From contig CAAGGF010000077.1 of the NCBI GenBank assembly GCA_900769325.1, positions 49,531 through 113,530 on the forward strand: DNA of 64,000 nucleotides. Reading direction: 5' to 3'. The stretch's first letter is position 1. Each line of letters starts with the position of its first letter. The translations under genes and the position numbers were made by a program. Shown piece after piece: positions 33,706 to 42,948 of this stretch. The DNA comes from Spirochaetia bacterium (GTDB lineage: Bacteria; Spirochaetota; Spirochaetia; Treponematales; Treponemataceae). The notes under the pieces were generated by a model that was not told the DNA's origin, searched no databases, and saw nothing but the letters and a program-made list of their open reading frames with translations.

Positions 33706-34395
33706 TTATTCGTGCCATTGTAAAATTCTTATCTGCGACAATTTAAAATCTTCACTATTTTCTATATACATCTGGACATCCATAAAAAATTCATTTTTAT
33801 AAAACCGAACTAAAGCGATTACGATATTTTCTCTGGAAACAGGATTTCCTATAAGATAACTTGAAAAAATCTTTTCACGCACGCCAGATTTTTCATCTTC
33901 ATTTTGATTTATGTATTCAGGAAATTTCAATGAAAAATAATTTTCATAACCGGCTTTTAAATCGTTCTGAAAATAAATCAAAGACTCCATTCCATTTTTT
34001 GTAGATTTTATTTTGGAAAGCGAAAAATCTGAAACTGAATCTGAAAGATTTTTTATAAAAGAAATTAAATCATCAGGCGTTTGAGACAAATCAAGGCTTG
34101 AAAAACCTTCTAAAACCGGAAAAACTGGCGGAAAATCAATATTTGATACATTTATTACAGGAGGTTTTAGCTGAATTGATGAAAGAATTTTTTCTTCTTT
34201 TGTAATGTCCGAAATAAGCCTTACTGCTTCAAGTTCCCGAGTCCAGACTGTTTTGTCTTCGATTTTTTGCGACATTAGAAGAAGGTTTTCAGTGCCGGCA
34301 GAAAGGTTTTCAGAATTATTACCTGAAGAGCAGCTTACATAAAAAAGAGAAAGAATAAATATAAAAAAAAGTCCAATTTTTTTTAACGCAAACAT
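33706..34395 (-). CDS. Lipoprotein of unknown function
   Basis: The protein (229 residues) begins MFALKKIGLFFIFILSLFYVSC, a lipoprotein signal with lipobox YVSC. The rest is a mostly helical soluble domain with a central Pro-rich strand region (KPPVINVSNIDFPPVFPVL). I see no catalytic motif and no known family. An in-frame ATG at 34404 overlaps the TATAAT promoter box, which argues for the ATG at 34395 and a leaderless message. It is divergent from aconitase. A long hairpin array separates it from the next gene on the same strand. Confidence 0.65.
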   Translation of the reverse strand: MFALKKIGLFFIFILSLFYVSCSSGNNSENLSAGTENLLLMSQKIEDKTVWTRELEAVRLISDITKEEKILSSIQLKPPVINVSNIDFPPVFPVLEGFSSLDLSQTPDDLISFIKNLSDSVSDFSLSKIKSTKNGMESLIYFQNDLKAGYENYFSLKFPEYINQNEDEKSGVREKIFSSYLIGNPVSRENIVIALVRFYKNEFFMDVQMYIENSEDFKLSQIRILQWHE

Positions 34396-34402
34396 TTTTA
34401 TC

Positions 34403-34411
34403 ATTATATCA
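34403..34411 (-). promoter_or_regulatory. Extended -10 box for the lipoprotein gene (leaderless start)
   Basis: On the minus strand TGATATAAT gives an extended -10 whose TATAAT (34403-34408) ends 7 bases before the ATG at 34395. The -35 region is poor, as often with extended -10 promoters. Confidence 0.6.
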
Positions 34412-34491
34412 TAAAAAATAAAATTCTTATAGAAAATTCTTATGTTTTTTGCTAAAATAATGGAAAATTTATTATAAAAGGAGTACCCCTT

Positions 34492-36516
34492 ATGGCACTA
34501 ACTCTTGCAGAAAAAATTCTTCAGGAACACATTATTCCACAGGCATGTTCAGAAACATCATTCACAAAAGGAAAACCGATCGAACGCGGAAAAGACATTG
34601 CCATTAAAATCGACCAGACTTTAACACAGGATGCAACGGGAACAATGACATATCTTCAATTTGAAACAATCGGTATTCCTCGCGTAAAAACAGAACTTTC
34701 AGTTTCTTATGTTGACCATAATACTCTGCAAACAGATTTTAAAAATATGGATGATCACCGTTACCTTCAGTCAATAGCTGCAAAATACGGTTTATACTTC
34801 AGCAGACCGGGAAACGGAATCTGCCATCAGGTTCACCTTGAATGTTTTGGAAAACCTGGAAAAACTCTTTTAGGTTCAGACAGCCATACTCCTACTAACG
34901 GCGGAATCGGAATGATTGCAATCGGTGCAGGCGGACTTGATGTTGCTGTTGCAATGGGTGGAGGTGCTTTTCACCTTGCAATGCCTAAAATATTCGGTGT
35001 AAAACTTACTGGAAAATTAAAAAAAGGTGTCGGTGCAAAAGACATTATCCTTGAAGTTTTAAAAAGAGAAACAGTAAAAGGCGGAACTCTTGCTATTTAT
35101 GAATATTTCGGTGAAGGCGTAAAATCCCTTACAGTTCCGCAGCGTGCAACAATCACAAATATGGGAGCAGAATTAGGAGCAACATGTTCTATCTTCCCTT
35201 CAGACGAAAAAACAAAAAACTTTCTTGCATCTATGGGCAGAGAAAACGACTGGATGGAATTAAAAGCTGATGAAGGATGCGTATATGATAAAATAATCGA
35301 AATCAACTTAGATGAACTTTCGCCGCTTGCAGCATGTCCGCATAATCCTGATGTAATAAATTCAGTAAAATCACTTGAAGGACAAAAAATTACTCAAGTT
35401 GTAATCGGTTCATGTACAAACTCATCTCTTGACGATTTACAGAGCGTTGCAGCAATTGTAAAAGGAAAGCACATTGCTCCTAATGTAGAAGCCGGAATCG
35501 CTCCAGGAAGCCGAACTACAATTTTAATGGCAGCAAAATCTGGAATTCTTGAAACTTTATACGAAGCAGGATTTAGAATTCTTGAAAGCGCATGCGGACC
35601 TTGTATCGGTCAGGGATTTGCTCCAAATTCAGAAGGAGTAACATTAAGGACATTCAACAGAAACTTCAAAGGCCGCTCAGGAACTCAGGATGCAAATGTT
35701 TACCTTGTAAGCCCGGAAACAGCAGCCGTTTCTGCAATTACAGGAGTTTTCACAGACCCGGAAAGCTTCCAATACGAAGATCCGTGTTTTATAGACGGAA
35801 CAAAAATTTCTATGCTTGACGGAAATGACAAACGACTTTCAAAAGAAGATGTTCTTTCTGCTGCATTAAACCGCGGAATGATGATTGAGCCGTTATCTGT
35901 AGAAGAATCAGAAAAAATCGAAATTCTTCGCGGACCTAACATCAAACCGTGTCCAAAATGCCGTGAATATAAACCAAAACTTTCACTTCCTGTAAGGTTA
36001 AAAACGAAAGACAATGTTTCAACAGATGATATCATGCCTGCAGGAGCAAAAGTTTTACCGCTTCGCTCAAATATTCCGGAAATCAGCAAATTTACCCTTA
36101 CCCGTCTCGATGAAACTTTCTACGAAAGATCAGAAAAAGAAAATTTTGCTGACTGTATTATAGTCGGCGGAGAAAACTACGGACAGGGTTCAAGCCGGGA
36201 ACACGCAGCATTAGGACCTATGTACCTTGGCGTAAGGGCAATTTTGACTAAAAGTTTCGCACGCATTCACAAGGCAAATCTCATAAACTACGGAATTATT
36301 CCAATGACTTTTGTAAATCCTTCTGATTACGATTTAATCAATCAGGGTGATGTACTTGAAATTGTAAACCTTGACCAGGCGTTAAATACAGGATGCGATT
36401 TTGAAATAAAGTCAGGTGATAAAACCATAAAAGCCGTAAACGATCTTGCAGAACGAAGCAGAGAAATCCTTAAACAAGGCGGACTTGCTTCTTATACAAG
36501 AAACGGCGGAAACTAA
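34492..36516 (+). CDS. Aconitate hydratase
   Basis: Aconitase interconverts citrate and isocitrate through a [4Fe-4S] cluster. Cluster Cys residues lie in VIGSCTNSS (about 305-313) and ACGPCIGQG (about 367-375). The substrate motifs SDSHTPTNGGIG and, in the swivel domain, GENYGQGSSREHAALGP are intact. At 674 residues it is the compact form close to mitochondrial-type and archaeal aconitases, not the 890-residue AcnA. AAGGAG lies 8 bases before the ATG, and a TAAAAT hexamer further upstream is a likely -10. It is a singleton. No other citrate-cycle gene is present in the window, and many treponemes lack the cycle. Confidence 0.94.
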   Translation: MALTLAEKILQEHIIPQACSETSFTKGKPIERGKDIAIKIDQTLTQDATGTMTYLQFETIGIPRVKTELSVSYVDHNTLQTDFKNMDDHRYLQSIAAKYGLYFSRPGNGICHQVHLECFGKPGKTLLGSDSHTPTNGGIGMIAIGAGGLDVAVAMGGGAFHLAMPKIFGVKLTGKLKKGVGAKDIILEVLKRETVKGGTLAIYEYFGEGVKSLTVPQRATITNMGAELGATCSIFPSDEKTKNFLASMGRENDWMELKADEGCVYDKIIEINLDELSPLAACPHNPDVINSVKSLEGQKITQVVIGSCTNSSLDDLQSVAAIVKGKHIAPNVEAGIAPGSRTTILMAAKSGILETLYEAGFRILESACGPCIGQGFAPNSEGVTLRTFNRNFKGRSGTQDANVYLVSPETAAVSAITGVFTDPESFQYEDPCFIDGTKISMLDGNDKRLSKEDVLSAALNRGMMIEPLSVEESEKIEILRGPNIKPCPKCREYKPKLSLPVRLKTKDNVSTDDIMPAGAKVLPLRSNIPEISKFTLTRLDETFYERSEKENFADCIIVGGENYGQGSSREHAALGPMYLGVRAILTKSFARIHKANLINYGIIPMTFVNPSDYDLINQGDVLEIVNLDQALNTGCDFEIKSGDKTIKAVNDLAERSREILKQGGLASYTRNGGN

Positions 36517-36542
36517 AACTTGAAAATTTTCTAAAAAAAAAG

Positions 36543-36582
36543 AAAACCTCTAAAAAGTCAAGACGATTTTTTAGAGGTTTTT
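36543..36582. terminator. Bidirectional Rho-independent terminator
   Basis: AAACCTCTAAAAA (36544-36556) and TTTTTAGAGGTTT (36568-36580) form a 13-base-pair stem with T-runs on both strands. It sits between the convergent aconitase and clpC genes. Confidence 0.85.
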
Positions 36583-36600
36583 ATTTTGCATTTTTCAATT

Positions 36601-39195
36601 CTAAAGACTTGAATTTTTAGAGTTTTCCGAAAAAGAATGAACGACTTCCGTTTTGTTTTCACTTGAACTTTCATCTTTAAAATTTACGCAAACATTTTCA
36701 CCGTCAAAATCTGCTGAAATTGTTTTAAAAGATGAATTTTCATTTTCTAAAATCAAGTTTGCAATTCTGTCTTCAAGTTCTTTTTGAATAAGCCTTCTTA
36801 ACGGTCTTGCACCGAGGGCTGGCTCATAACCTTTTTCGACAAGGAAAGATTTTAACTTATCGCTGAAAATTATTGTTAAATCCTTTTCTGAAAGCCTTTC
36901 TTTTAATTCTTCAAGTTGAAGACAAACAATTTTTTCGATTTCAGTTTTAGAAAGCGGATTGAAAACTATAATGTCATCGATTCTGTTTAAAAATTCTGGC
37001 GACATTATTTTTTTAAGTTCTTTTTTTGAAACAGATTCCAGTTCTTTTTTGTCGAGAATATTCCCCATATTAGAAGTAAAACCTGCAACACCTTCATTCA
37101 TGATATTTTTAGAACCAGCATTGCTTGTCATAATTATTATTGTATTCCTGAAATTTACAGTATGTCCCATATTATCCTGAAGTTCGCCTTCTTCAAGAAG
37201 CTGCAGAAGAAGATTAAAAATATCAGGGTGAGCTTTTTCAATTTCATCTAAAAGAACAACTGAATACGGATTTTTCCTGATTTTTTCGGTTAAAATTCCG
37301 CCGTTTTCAAAACCAACATATCCGGGAGGAGAACCGACAAGTCTTGAAGCATTGTGTTTTTCCATATAATCTGACATATCGATTCTTACAAGATGGTCTT
37401 CCGAGCCGAAAAGGAATTTTGCAAGAGTTTTTGCAAGTTTTGTTTTTCCAACTCCTGTAGGTCCAAGAAATACAAAAGAACCAATCGGTCTGTTTGGAGA
37501 AGAAATGCCTACCCTATTGCGCCTGACTGAACTTGCAATTATGCCAACCGCTTCCTCCTGGCCAACAACGGATTCAGAAAGAACTTTTTCAAGAGATACA
37601 AGTTTTTTTGCTTCTGAAGAATCAAGATTTTCAACAGGAATTCCTGTGTGATTGTGAATTACAACTGAAACATCTTCTTTAGTAACATGCGGATATTTTG
37701 AAGGAGAAACTTCACTCCAAAAATTAACATATACTTCAAGTTTGTGCCTTAATTCATTTACTTTGTCGCGGATAACGGCTGCAGTTTCATAATCCTGATT
37801 TTTTACAAGAAGTTTTTTTTCATTGTCAAGCCGGTTTATTTCTTCTTCCAGTTCTTCAAGTTCCTTTGGATGAGTTTCTTCTTTTATTTTACGAAGTGCA
37901 CCTGCTTCATCAAGTAAATCTATCGCTTTATCAGGAAGGAATTTTTCAGGAACATAACGTTTTGAAAGTTTTACGATAGACGGAATTACATCTTCTTCAT
38001 AAAAAACATGATGGAATTTTTCGTATTGTGCTTTTATTCCGTTTAAAATTGAAATGCATTCTTCATCGTTCGGTTCACAAACTTTTACAATCTGAAACCT
38101 TCTTTCAAGCGCAGAATCTTTTTCGATGTAACGCATGTATTCTTTTTGCGTAGTTGCACCAATCATCTGAATTTCCGAGCGGCCAAGTGCAGGTTTTAAA
38201 ATATTTGATGCATCCATCTGCCCTTCAGGAGCACCGGCTCCGATAATCGAATGAAATTCATCGACAAAAATTATCACATTTTTATTCTTTTTTACTTCAT
38301 CGATAAGTTTTTTCATTCTTTCTTCAAAATCGCCCCTGTATTTTGTTCCTGCAACGATAGCCGTTAAATCAAGCGAAAGAATTCTTTTATTCATAAGGCT
38401 TCTAGGAACATTCCCGGTTGCAATCATTTTTGCAAGGGTTTCAATTACAGCAGTTTTTCCAACGCCAGGTTCTCCGATTAAAACAGGATTATTTTTGATT
38501 TTTCTTGAAAGAATTTGTATCACCTGTTCGATTACATCGTTTCTTGCAACAGTCGGCTCTAAAAGTCCTTCTTTTGAAAGTTTTGTAAGGTCTTTTGTAT
38601 ATTGAAAAAGAATCGAATTTTCATTTACAGAAGAATCATTTTTATTCACGGATGAAGATGAAAAAGAATTTTTAGATGACGGCTTTTTAAAAAAGTCACC
38701 GAAAAGATAGTCTGATAAAAGAGAAGTTTTTTCATCGATAGAATTTTGATTTTCTTTTGAAAGAGGCTCAAGAGTTTTTACTGTTTCACGGACTTTTGAA
38801 AGGGAAATGGCTTCGCCTTGAAAAAATCTGTATGTTACGCTGTCAGGCTCCCTTAAGCAGCCTAAAAGAAGGTGCTCTGTTCCGATGAATTTTGAGCCTA
38901 AAGCCTGAGATTCAATTAATGCAAGGTCAAAAACTTGTGAAAGCCGTCTGGAATTTGGAATAACCATTTCAATGTCTTTTGGCTGTCTTGTAACAAGAGA
39001 ATCTGAAATTTCTTTTAGAAGATTTTCGACATTGATTGAAAGTTTTTCTAAAACAACATATCCTTTTGAAAATTTATTTTCAATCATTGAAATCATCAGG
39101 TGTTCAGGTAAAAGTTCTTCGCTTCCAAAACGTTTTCCGGTTTCCTGTGATATTACATAAATTAAATGAGATGCATCGCCTGTAAAATTATTCAT
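36601..39195 (-). CDS. clpC: ATP-dependent Clp protease ATPase subunit ClpC
   Basis: ClpC is a hexameric AAA+ unfoldase that feeds substrates to ClpP. The 864 residues contain a Clp N-domain (1 to about 145), first AAA+ module with Walker A GEPGVGKTAV and DEFHSIIGAG, a middle region with a UVR-type coiled coil (KNQDYETAAVIRDKVNELRH), and second AAA+ module with GPTGVGKTKLAK and VVLLDEIEKAHPDIF. The linker at about 150-210 is Ser-rich. It follows mcsB by 1 base. ClpC recognises arginine-phosphorylated proteins through its N-domain in Bacillus. Whether that applies here depends on the unusual McsB next to it. Confidence 0.95.
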   Translation of the reverse strand: MNNFTGDASHLIYVISQETGKRFGSEELLPEHLMISMIENKFSKGYVVLEKLSINVENLLKEISDSLVTRQPKDIEMVIPNSRRLSQVFDLALIESQALGSKFIGTEHLLLGCLREPDSVTYRFFQGEAISLSKVRETVKTLEPLSKENQNSIDEKTSLLSDYLFGDFFKKPSSKNSFSSSSVNKNDSSVNENSILFQYTKDLTKLSKEGLLEPTVARNDVIEQVIQILSRKIKNNPVLIGEPGVGKTAVIETLAKMIATGNVPRSLMNKRILSLDLTAIVAGTKYRGDFEERMKKLIDEVKKNKNVIIFVDEFHSIIGAGAPEGQMDASNILKPALGRSEIQMIGATTQKEYMRYIEKDSALERRFQIVKVCEPNDEECISILNGIKAQYEKFHHVFYEEDVIPSIVKLSKRYVPEKFLPDKAIDLLDEAGALRKIKEETHPKELEELEEEINRLDNEKKLLVKNQDYETAAVIRDKVNELRHKLEVYVNFWSEVSPSKYPHVTKEDVSVVIHNHTGIPVENLDSSEAKKLVSLEKVLSESVVGQEEAVGIIASSVRRNRVGISSPNRPIGSFVFLGPTGVGKTKLAKTLAKFLFGSEDHLVRIDMSDYMEKHNASRLVGSPPGYVGFENGGILTEKIRKNPYSVVLLDEIEKAHPDIFNLLLQLLEEGELQDNMGHTVNFRNTIIIMTSNAGSKNIMNEGVAGFTSNMGNILDKKELESVSKKELKKIMSPEFLNRIDDIIVFNPLSKTEIEKIVCLQLEELKERLSEKDLTIIFSDKLKSFLVEKGYEPALGARPLRRLIQKELEDRIANLILENENSSFKTISADFDGENVCVNFKDESSSENKTEVVHSFSENSKNSSL

Positions 39196-39196
39196 T

Positions 39197-40312
39197 TTAA
39201 ATTTCGTTTAACCTCAAAGATTTTGTTAAATTATGAACTAAAACAGCCCGAAATCTGTCGCGAACCATTTTAGGATTGTCTTTTATGTCTTCTTCAAAAA
39301 AAGTCAAGTCTTTATCTTTTGAAAGAAGTTCGATATGCCCGTCTTGAATAAAATAAAGCAGGTTTTGAAGTTCATAAAACTGCATTCCGCCTAAAAAATT
39401 TAATTTTAATCCGAAAAGAAGATCTGAAACAACATTTGCTGCAAACTTTAGCGGCATAAAAAGGGCTGCCTTTGAAAGAGCAAAAGCCTGTCTTACAGTA
39501 TTTAAACATACCGTTTTTTTATTATCGGACAAGTCGCATACATTCTTTCGTTCAAGCTCGATGATTTTTTTTGAAGCGCTTTCAAAATCTGCAATCTGCT
39601 CGATTTCTGAAGAATGAAAAAGAGAGTGAGTTGAAACAGTGCAGAAACTTCCTGAATTAAAATTAAAAAAGGGATTTTTTTCTGACGGTTCTAAAAGAAC
39701 AAGTTTATGCTCTTTAATGATTTCGTTTAATTCATTTTGTTTTTTATTGAAAACAATTGCAGGAATATGAAACCGAGCAGAAAGTTTTAAACCGGTTCCA
39801 GTATTGTAAAGAAAACTTGAAAGGTAACCGAATTCTTTTGAAAAAGCAAATTCCAGATTTTTCTGCAACGCCCTGTCTAAAAGAGAACAGTTTTCATAAA
39901 GCTCTTTGATTTTATAACCGTTTGCAGATGAAATTATGTGAATGTGGTCGATACAATTGATTTCTGCGTGCACTTTTAAAGAATCAGAAACGAACATTCC
40001 TGTAGAATTTAAGAAAATTGAATTGTTTCTGATTTGAGGATATTTCATAAAGCCGCGTTCGCAAATTGTTTTTAAATATTCAGGTTTATATACAAAATAA
40101 TTTAAATAATGAAATTGTTCATCGTAGTCAAGCTTTTTAAAAGCATTTGAAAAAATGTCCGTCACCTTTTCAAGATCGTTTTGAAAATATTTTACCGGAA
40201 AAGGAAATGCAGAAAGGTTTCTTGCAAGACGAGCGTAAGTTGAAAGGACAACATCATCATCAGGGGATTTTTTATAAAAATTGAACACCTTTTCAAGCAT
40301 ATTAAAATCCAT
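39197..40312 (-). CDS. McsB-like guanido-kinase homologue with altered active site
   Basis: McsB phosphorylates protein arginines to mark them for ClpCP. The overall frame matches: VVLSTYARLARNLSAFPFP (21-39), FGYLSS..NTGTG (161-174), FHIPA (181-185) and a C-terminal helical region. The catalytic positions differ. NEEDH reads NCIDH (119-123), losing both glutamates. The CPxNxGT cysteine segment reads FLYNTGT (167-173). The first Arg of the 'SRVRLARN' nucleotide-binding motif is Tyr26. In contrast the allosteric phosphoarginine-binding motif RDxxRA is kept (RDRFRA, 351-356). I predict a pseudokinase or a reader of phosphoarginine. It lies between mcsA and clpC with gaps of one base. Confidence 0.85.
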   Translation of the reverse strand: MDFNMLEKVFNFYKKSPDDDVVLSTYARLARNLSAFPFPVKYFQNDLEKVTDIFSNAFKKLDYDEQFHYLNYFVYKPEYLKTICERGFMKYPQIRNNSIFLNSTGMFVSDSLKVHAEINCIDHIHIISSANGYKIKELYENCSLLDRALQKNLEFAFSKEFGYLSSFLYNTGTGLKLSARFHIPAIVFNKKQNELNEIIKEHKLVLLEPSEKNPFFNFNSGSFCTVSTHSLFHSSEIEQIADFESASKKIIELERKNVCDLSDNKKTVCLNTVRQAFALSKAALFMPLKFAANVVSDLLFGLKLNFLGGMQFYELQNLLYFIQDGHIELLSKDKDLTFFEEDIKDNPKMVRDRFRAVLVHNLTKSLRLNEI

Positions 40313-40313
40313 T

Positions 40314-40832
40314 TTAGTCGTTTTCCTTTTTTAACAAATTTTTATCAAGGTCGTTTAAATAATCCCTGTAAACGGCGGCTTTTTCGTATTCTTCTTTTTG
40401 AATTGATTCGGTAAGTTTCTGCTCGATTTGCATTCTGTTTAATAGAAAATCTTCCTGATTTTTTAAATTTACAGGTGCAGAGCCGGAATAAAGAGAAACA
40501 TTTGCGTTTTTTTGGATAAGAGATTTTATTTCGTCCTTAAAAAAAGAATAGCAGTTTGGACAGCCTAAAACAGAATTATTTTTTATTTCAAATAAACTTG
40601 TCGAACAAAGCGGGCAGACTTTTTTTGCATCCTCATCTGTCAAGCTTAAATTTTTTTCTACATCAGAAAAAAGTTTTTCAATTCTGGCTTTAAAATCAGG
40701 GGATTTTTGTTCAGAATCAATTCCGTAGCGATGTGCACAATCTTTACAGATTCCGACTTTTTTCTTTTTAAAAATTGATTCTGCTTCGATATAAATTTCC
40801 GCTTTATTTTCACTGCACAACTGGCAAATCAT
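40314..40832 (-). CDS. mcsA: McsA-like zinc-binding adaptor with UVR motif
   Basis: McsA is the zinc-containing activator of the McsB kinase. Four CxxC pairs are present (Cys3/6, 29/32, 73/76, 91/94), enough for two zinc sites, followed by a C-terminal UVR motif (about 133-167, EQKLTESIQKEEYEKAAVYR). The length of 172 is normal. GGAGA lies just upstream of the ATG. It is first in the operon with mcsB and clpC. The usual repressor gene ctsR is absent, and I find no CtsR-type or CIRCE operator upstream. Confidence 0.88.
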   Translation of the reverse strand: MICQLCSENKAEIYIEAESIFKKKKVGICKDCAHRYGIDSEQKSPDFKARIEKLFSDVEKNLSLTDEDAKKVCPLCSTSLFEIKNNSVLGCPNCYSFFKDEIKSLIQKNANVSLYSGSAPVNLKNQEDFLLNRMQIEQKLTESIQKEEYEKAAVYRDYLNDLDKNLLKKEND

Positions 40833-40939
40833 ATTTTCTCCAAAACACGAAAACTCTAAAACTTTTTTAAGTGTGCTTAAAAAAAATATAATTTTTAAAA
40901 GTTCACTTAAAATATTTTTAATGTTTTAAATTTTACACC

Positions 40940-42268
40940 TTAATTATTTACAAAAATATTTAAAGGTTTTTCTTTTCCGGCTTTTAACGCAGGAATTAAA
41001 GAAACGATTATCGATAATAATATCATAAATAAAGAACTTAGTAAAATTTCTTTAAACGGAATTTCTACAGGAATTTCAGTAAGATAAAATGCCGGGTCTA
41101 AAAGATGAACATATTCTTCTAAAACGTCTTTTCCTTGAATTTTATGGAAAAAACTGACTAGAAAATTCAAAACTTTTTCAAAGAAAGAAATTATTTCGTT
41201 TAAATTGACGGAACACAAAAGTCCTATCGGAAGGCCTGTAAAAAGTCCTGAAACAGCACAGAAAATGCCTGCAACAACGAAAGAAAAAGAAATTGACTTT
41301 CCGTCTGCACCAATGCTTTTTAAAATTGCAATTTCCTTGCGCCGTTCCATCACAAGCATGACAAGGGATGCGGAAATATTTATGGATGCAACGAGAACTA
41401 TTAAAATCATCACAAAATAAAGCATGATTTTTGTAGACTGAAAATTTTCAAATTTTGACTGATTTAACGCTTTCCATGAATAAACGGCTGCATCAGAATA
41501 TGCAAAAGAAGAACAATCATTATGAATTCTATTTAGTTCAGGAGAAAACGCATCTTTTGTTTTTAACATTACAGAATAAAGTGCACTTTCAGGAGAAAAC
41601 AGAGAAAATCCACTTTCAAGCGGAATAAAAATCCAAAGTGAATCTATTTCTTTATATCCGCTTGAAACGACAGCCTGAACTTTAAAATCAGAAACTTTCG
41701 GAATTAAATTTCCGTTTACATTTTTTTTAGTCGTGATGATTCTAAAATTGTCGCCCGGCTTTAAATTTAATTTTTCTGCGATTCCAGAACCGATTAATGC
41801 AGTTTTTTCGTTTATTGCAGAAAAATTTAAAAAGCCTTCTGAAAATTTTAAAAGCGAAGTGATTTTTTTGTCAGCAAAAAATTTTTCAAATTCTACGGCA
41901 CGAATCTGGCAGCCCGTCCTGAAATTTGAAGAAGATGCAAGACCTTCCAAACTGATTTCTTTTTTAACATCCGTAATTCCGTCTATGGAATAAAATTTGT
42001 CTGCAAATTCTGTAAAATTTTCAAGAGAAGAAATTACGCGGCTTTTTCGCCTTACAAAAACATTTAAATGCGATGAAGAAACTTCGATAATTCGTTCTGT
42101 CATGCCGGAAATCATACTGTTTGTCATCGTCAAAACTATTACAAGCGGAATTATGCTTAAACCGATGCAAATTATTGAAGAAATTACGCTTTTTCGTGCC
42201 GTCGATTTTTTTTCGGTCTTTGGAAAAATTAAAGTTTTTGCAAATAAAAGAGAAGATTTTAAAGTCAT
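40940..42268 (-). CDS. LolC/LolE-family lipoprotein-export permease
   Basis: The protein (442 residues) has the FtsX/MacB permease topology: one N-terminal helix (about 24-46), a large periplasmic domain (about 50-280), and three helices near the C-terminus. The last helix pair ends ALKAGKEKPLNIF. The ATGA overlap with the ATPase gene couples translation. Together with the ATPase and a second permease it forms a LolCDE-like complex that would release lipoproteins from the inner membrane. This is consistent with the many lipoproteins encoded nearby. Because both permeases are alike, which is LolC and which LolE is not decided. Confidence 0.85.
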   Translation of the reverse strand: MTLKSSLLFAKTLIFPKTEKKSTARKSVISSIICIGLSIIPLVIVLTMTNSMISGMTERIIEVSSSHLNVFVRRKSRVISSLENFTEFADKFYSIDGITDVKKEISLEGLASSSNFRTGCQIRAVEFEKFFADKKITSLLKFSEGFLNFSAINEKTALIGSGIAEKLNLKPGDNFRIITTKKNVNGNLIPKVSDFKVQAVVSSGYKEIDSLWIFIPLESGFSLFSPESALYSVMLKTKDAFSPELNRIHNDCSSFAYSDAAVYSWKALNQSKFENFQSTKIMLYFVMILIVLVASINISASLVMLVMERRKEIAILKSIGADGKSISFSFVVAGIFCAVSGLFTGLPIGLLCSVNLNEIISFFEKVLNFLVSFFHKIQGKDVLEEYVHLLDPAFYLTEIPVEIPFKEILLSSLFMILLSIIVSLIPALKAGKEKPLNIFVNN

Positions 42269-42948
42269 TTGCGTACAAGATTCCCCTGAATGATTTTATA
42301 GATTTCGCTTCCTTTTTCTGCAATTTTTTCATCGTGAGTGACTAAAATCAGCGTTTTTTCGTATTTGTCTGCCATTTCAAACAAAAGATTTGATATTAAA
42401 ACTGCATTTTCAGGATCAAGGTTTCCCGTTGGCTCGTCTGCAAGAATTAAACTCGGACTGTTTATAAGGGCACGGGCAACTGCAACTCTCTGTCTTTCAC
42501 CGCCTGAAAGTTCAGAAGGAAGATGATTCATTCTATCTTTTAACCCGACATCGACTAAAAGCTGTTCAGCCTTTTTTACGGCATTTTTTTTAGATTCACC
42601 CTGCATATAGGCACTCATATAAACATTTTCAAGGGCAGTAAAATCTTTTAAAAGGTAATGAAACTGAAAAATAAGGCCGATGAAACTTGAACGGTATTTT
42701 GAACATTCTTCTTCTGAAAGATTTGTCACATCCCAAGGACCAGCAATAATTTTTCCTGAAGTTGCCTTGTCTATAGAACCGATTATGTTTAAAAGGGTGC
42801 TCTTTCCGCTTCCGCTTTCACCGATTATGACAGTTTTACTTCCTTTGTTTACAGAAAAATTTAAATTTTTTAAGACCGTCAAAGTTTCGCTCTGAGAAAA
42901 ATAAGTTTTTTCAAGATTTTCAACAGTTAAAATTACATCAGATTTCAT
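42265..42948 (-). CDS. lolD: LolD-like ABC ATPase for lipoprotein release
   Basis: The ATPase (227 residues) has Walker [13 protein letters not shown], signature [15 protein letters not shown], Walker [14 protein letters not shown] and the switch His in LVTHDE. This set is typical of the LolD/MacB/FtsE group. I place the start at the ATG at 42948 with GAGG at 6 bases; a GTG at 42960 lies just before that site. It overlaps the upstream permease gene by 11 bases and the downstream one by 4, so all three are translationally linked. Confidence 0.9.
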   Translation of the reverse strand: MKSDVILTVENLEKTYFSQSETLTVLKNLNFSVNKGSKTVIIGESGSGKSTLLNIIGSIDKATSGKIIAGPWDVTNLSEEECSKYRSSFIGLIFQFHYLLKDFTALENVYMSAYMQGESKKNAVKKAEQLLVDVGLKDRMNHLPSELSGGERQRVAVARALINSPSLILADEPTGNLDPENAVLISNLLFEMADKYEKTLILVTHDEKIAEKGSEIYKIIQGNLVRK

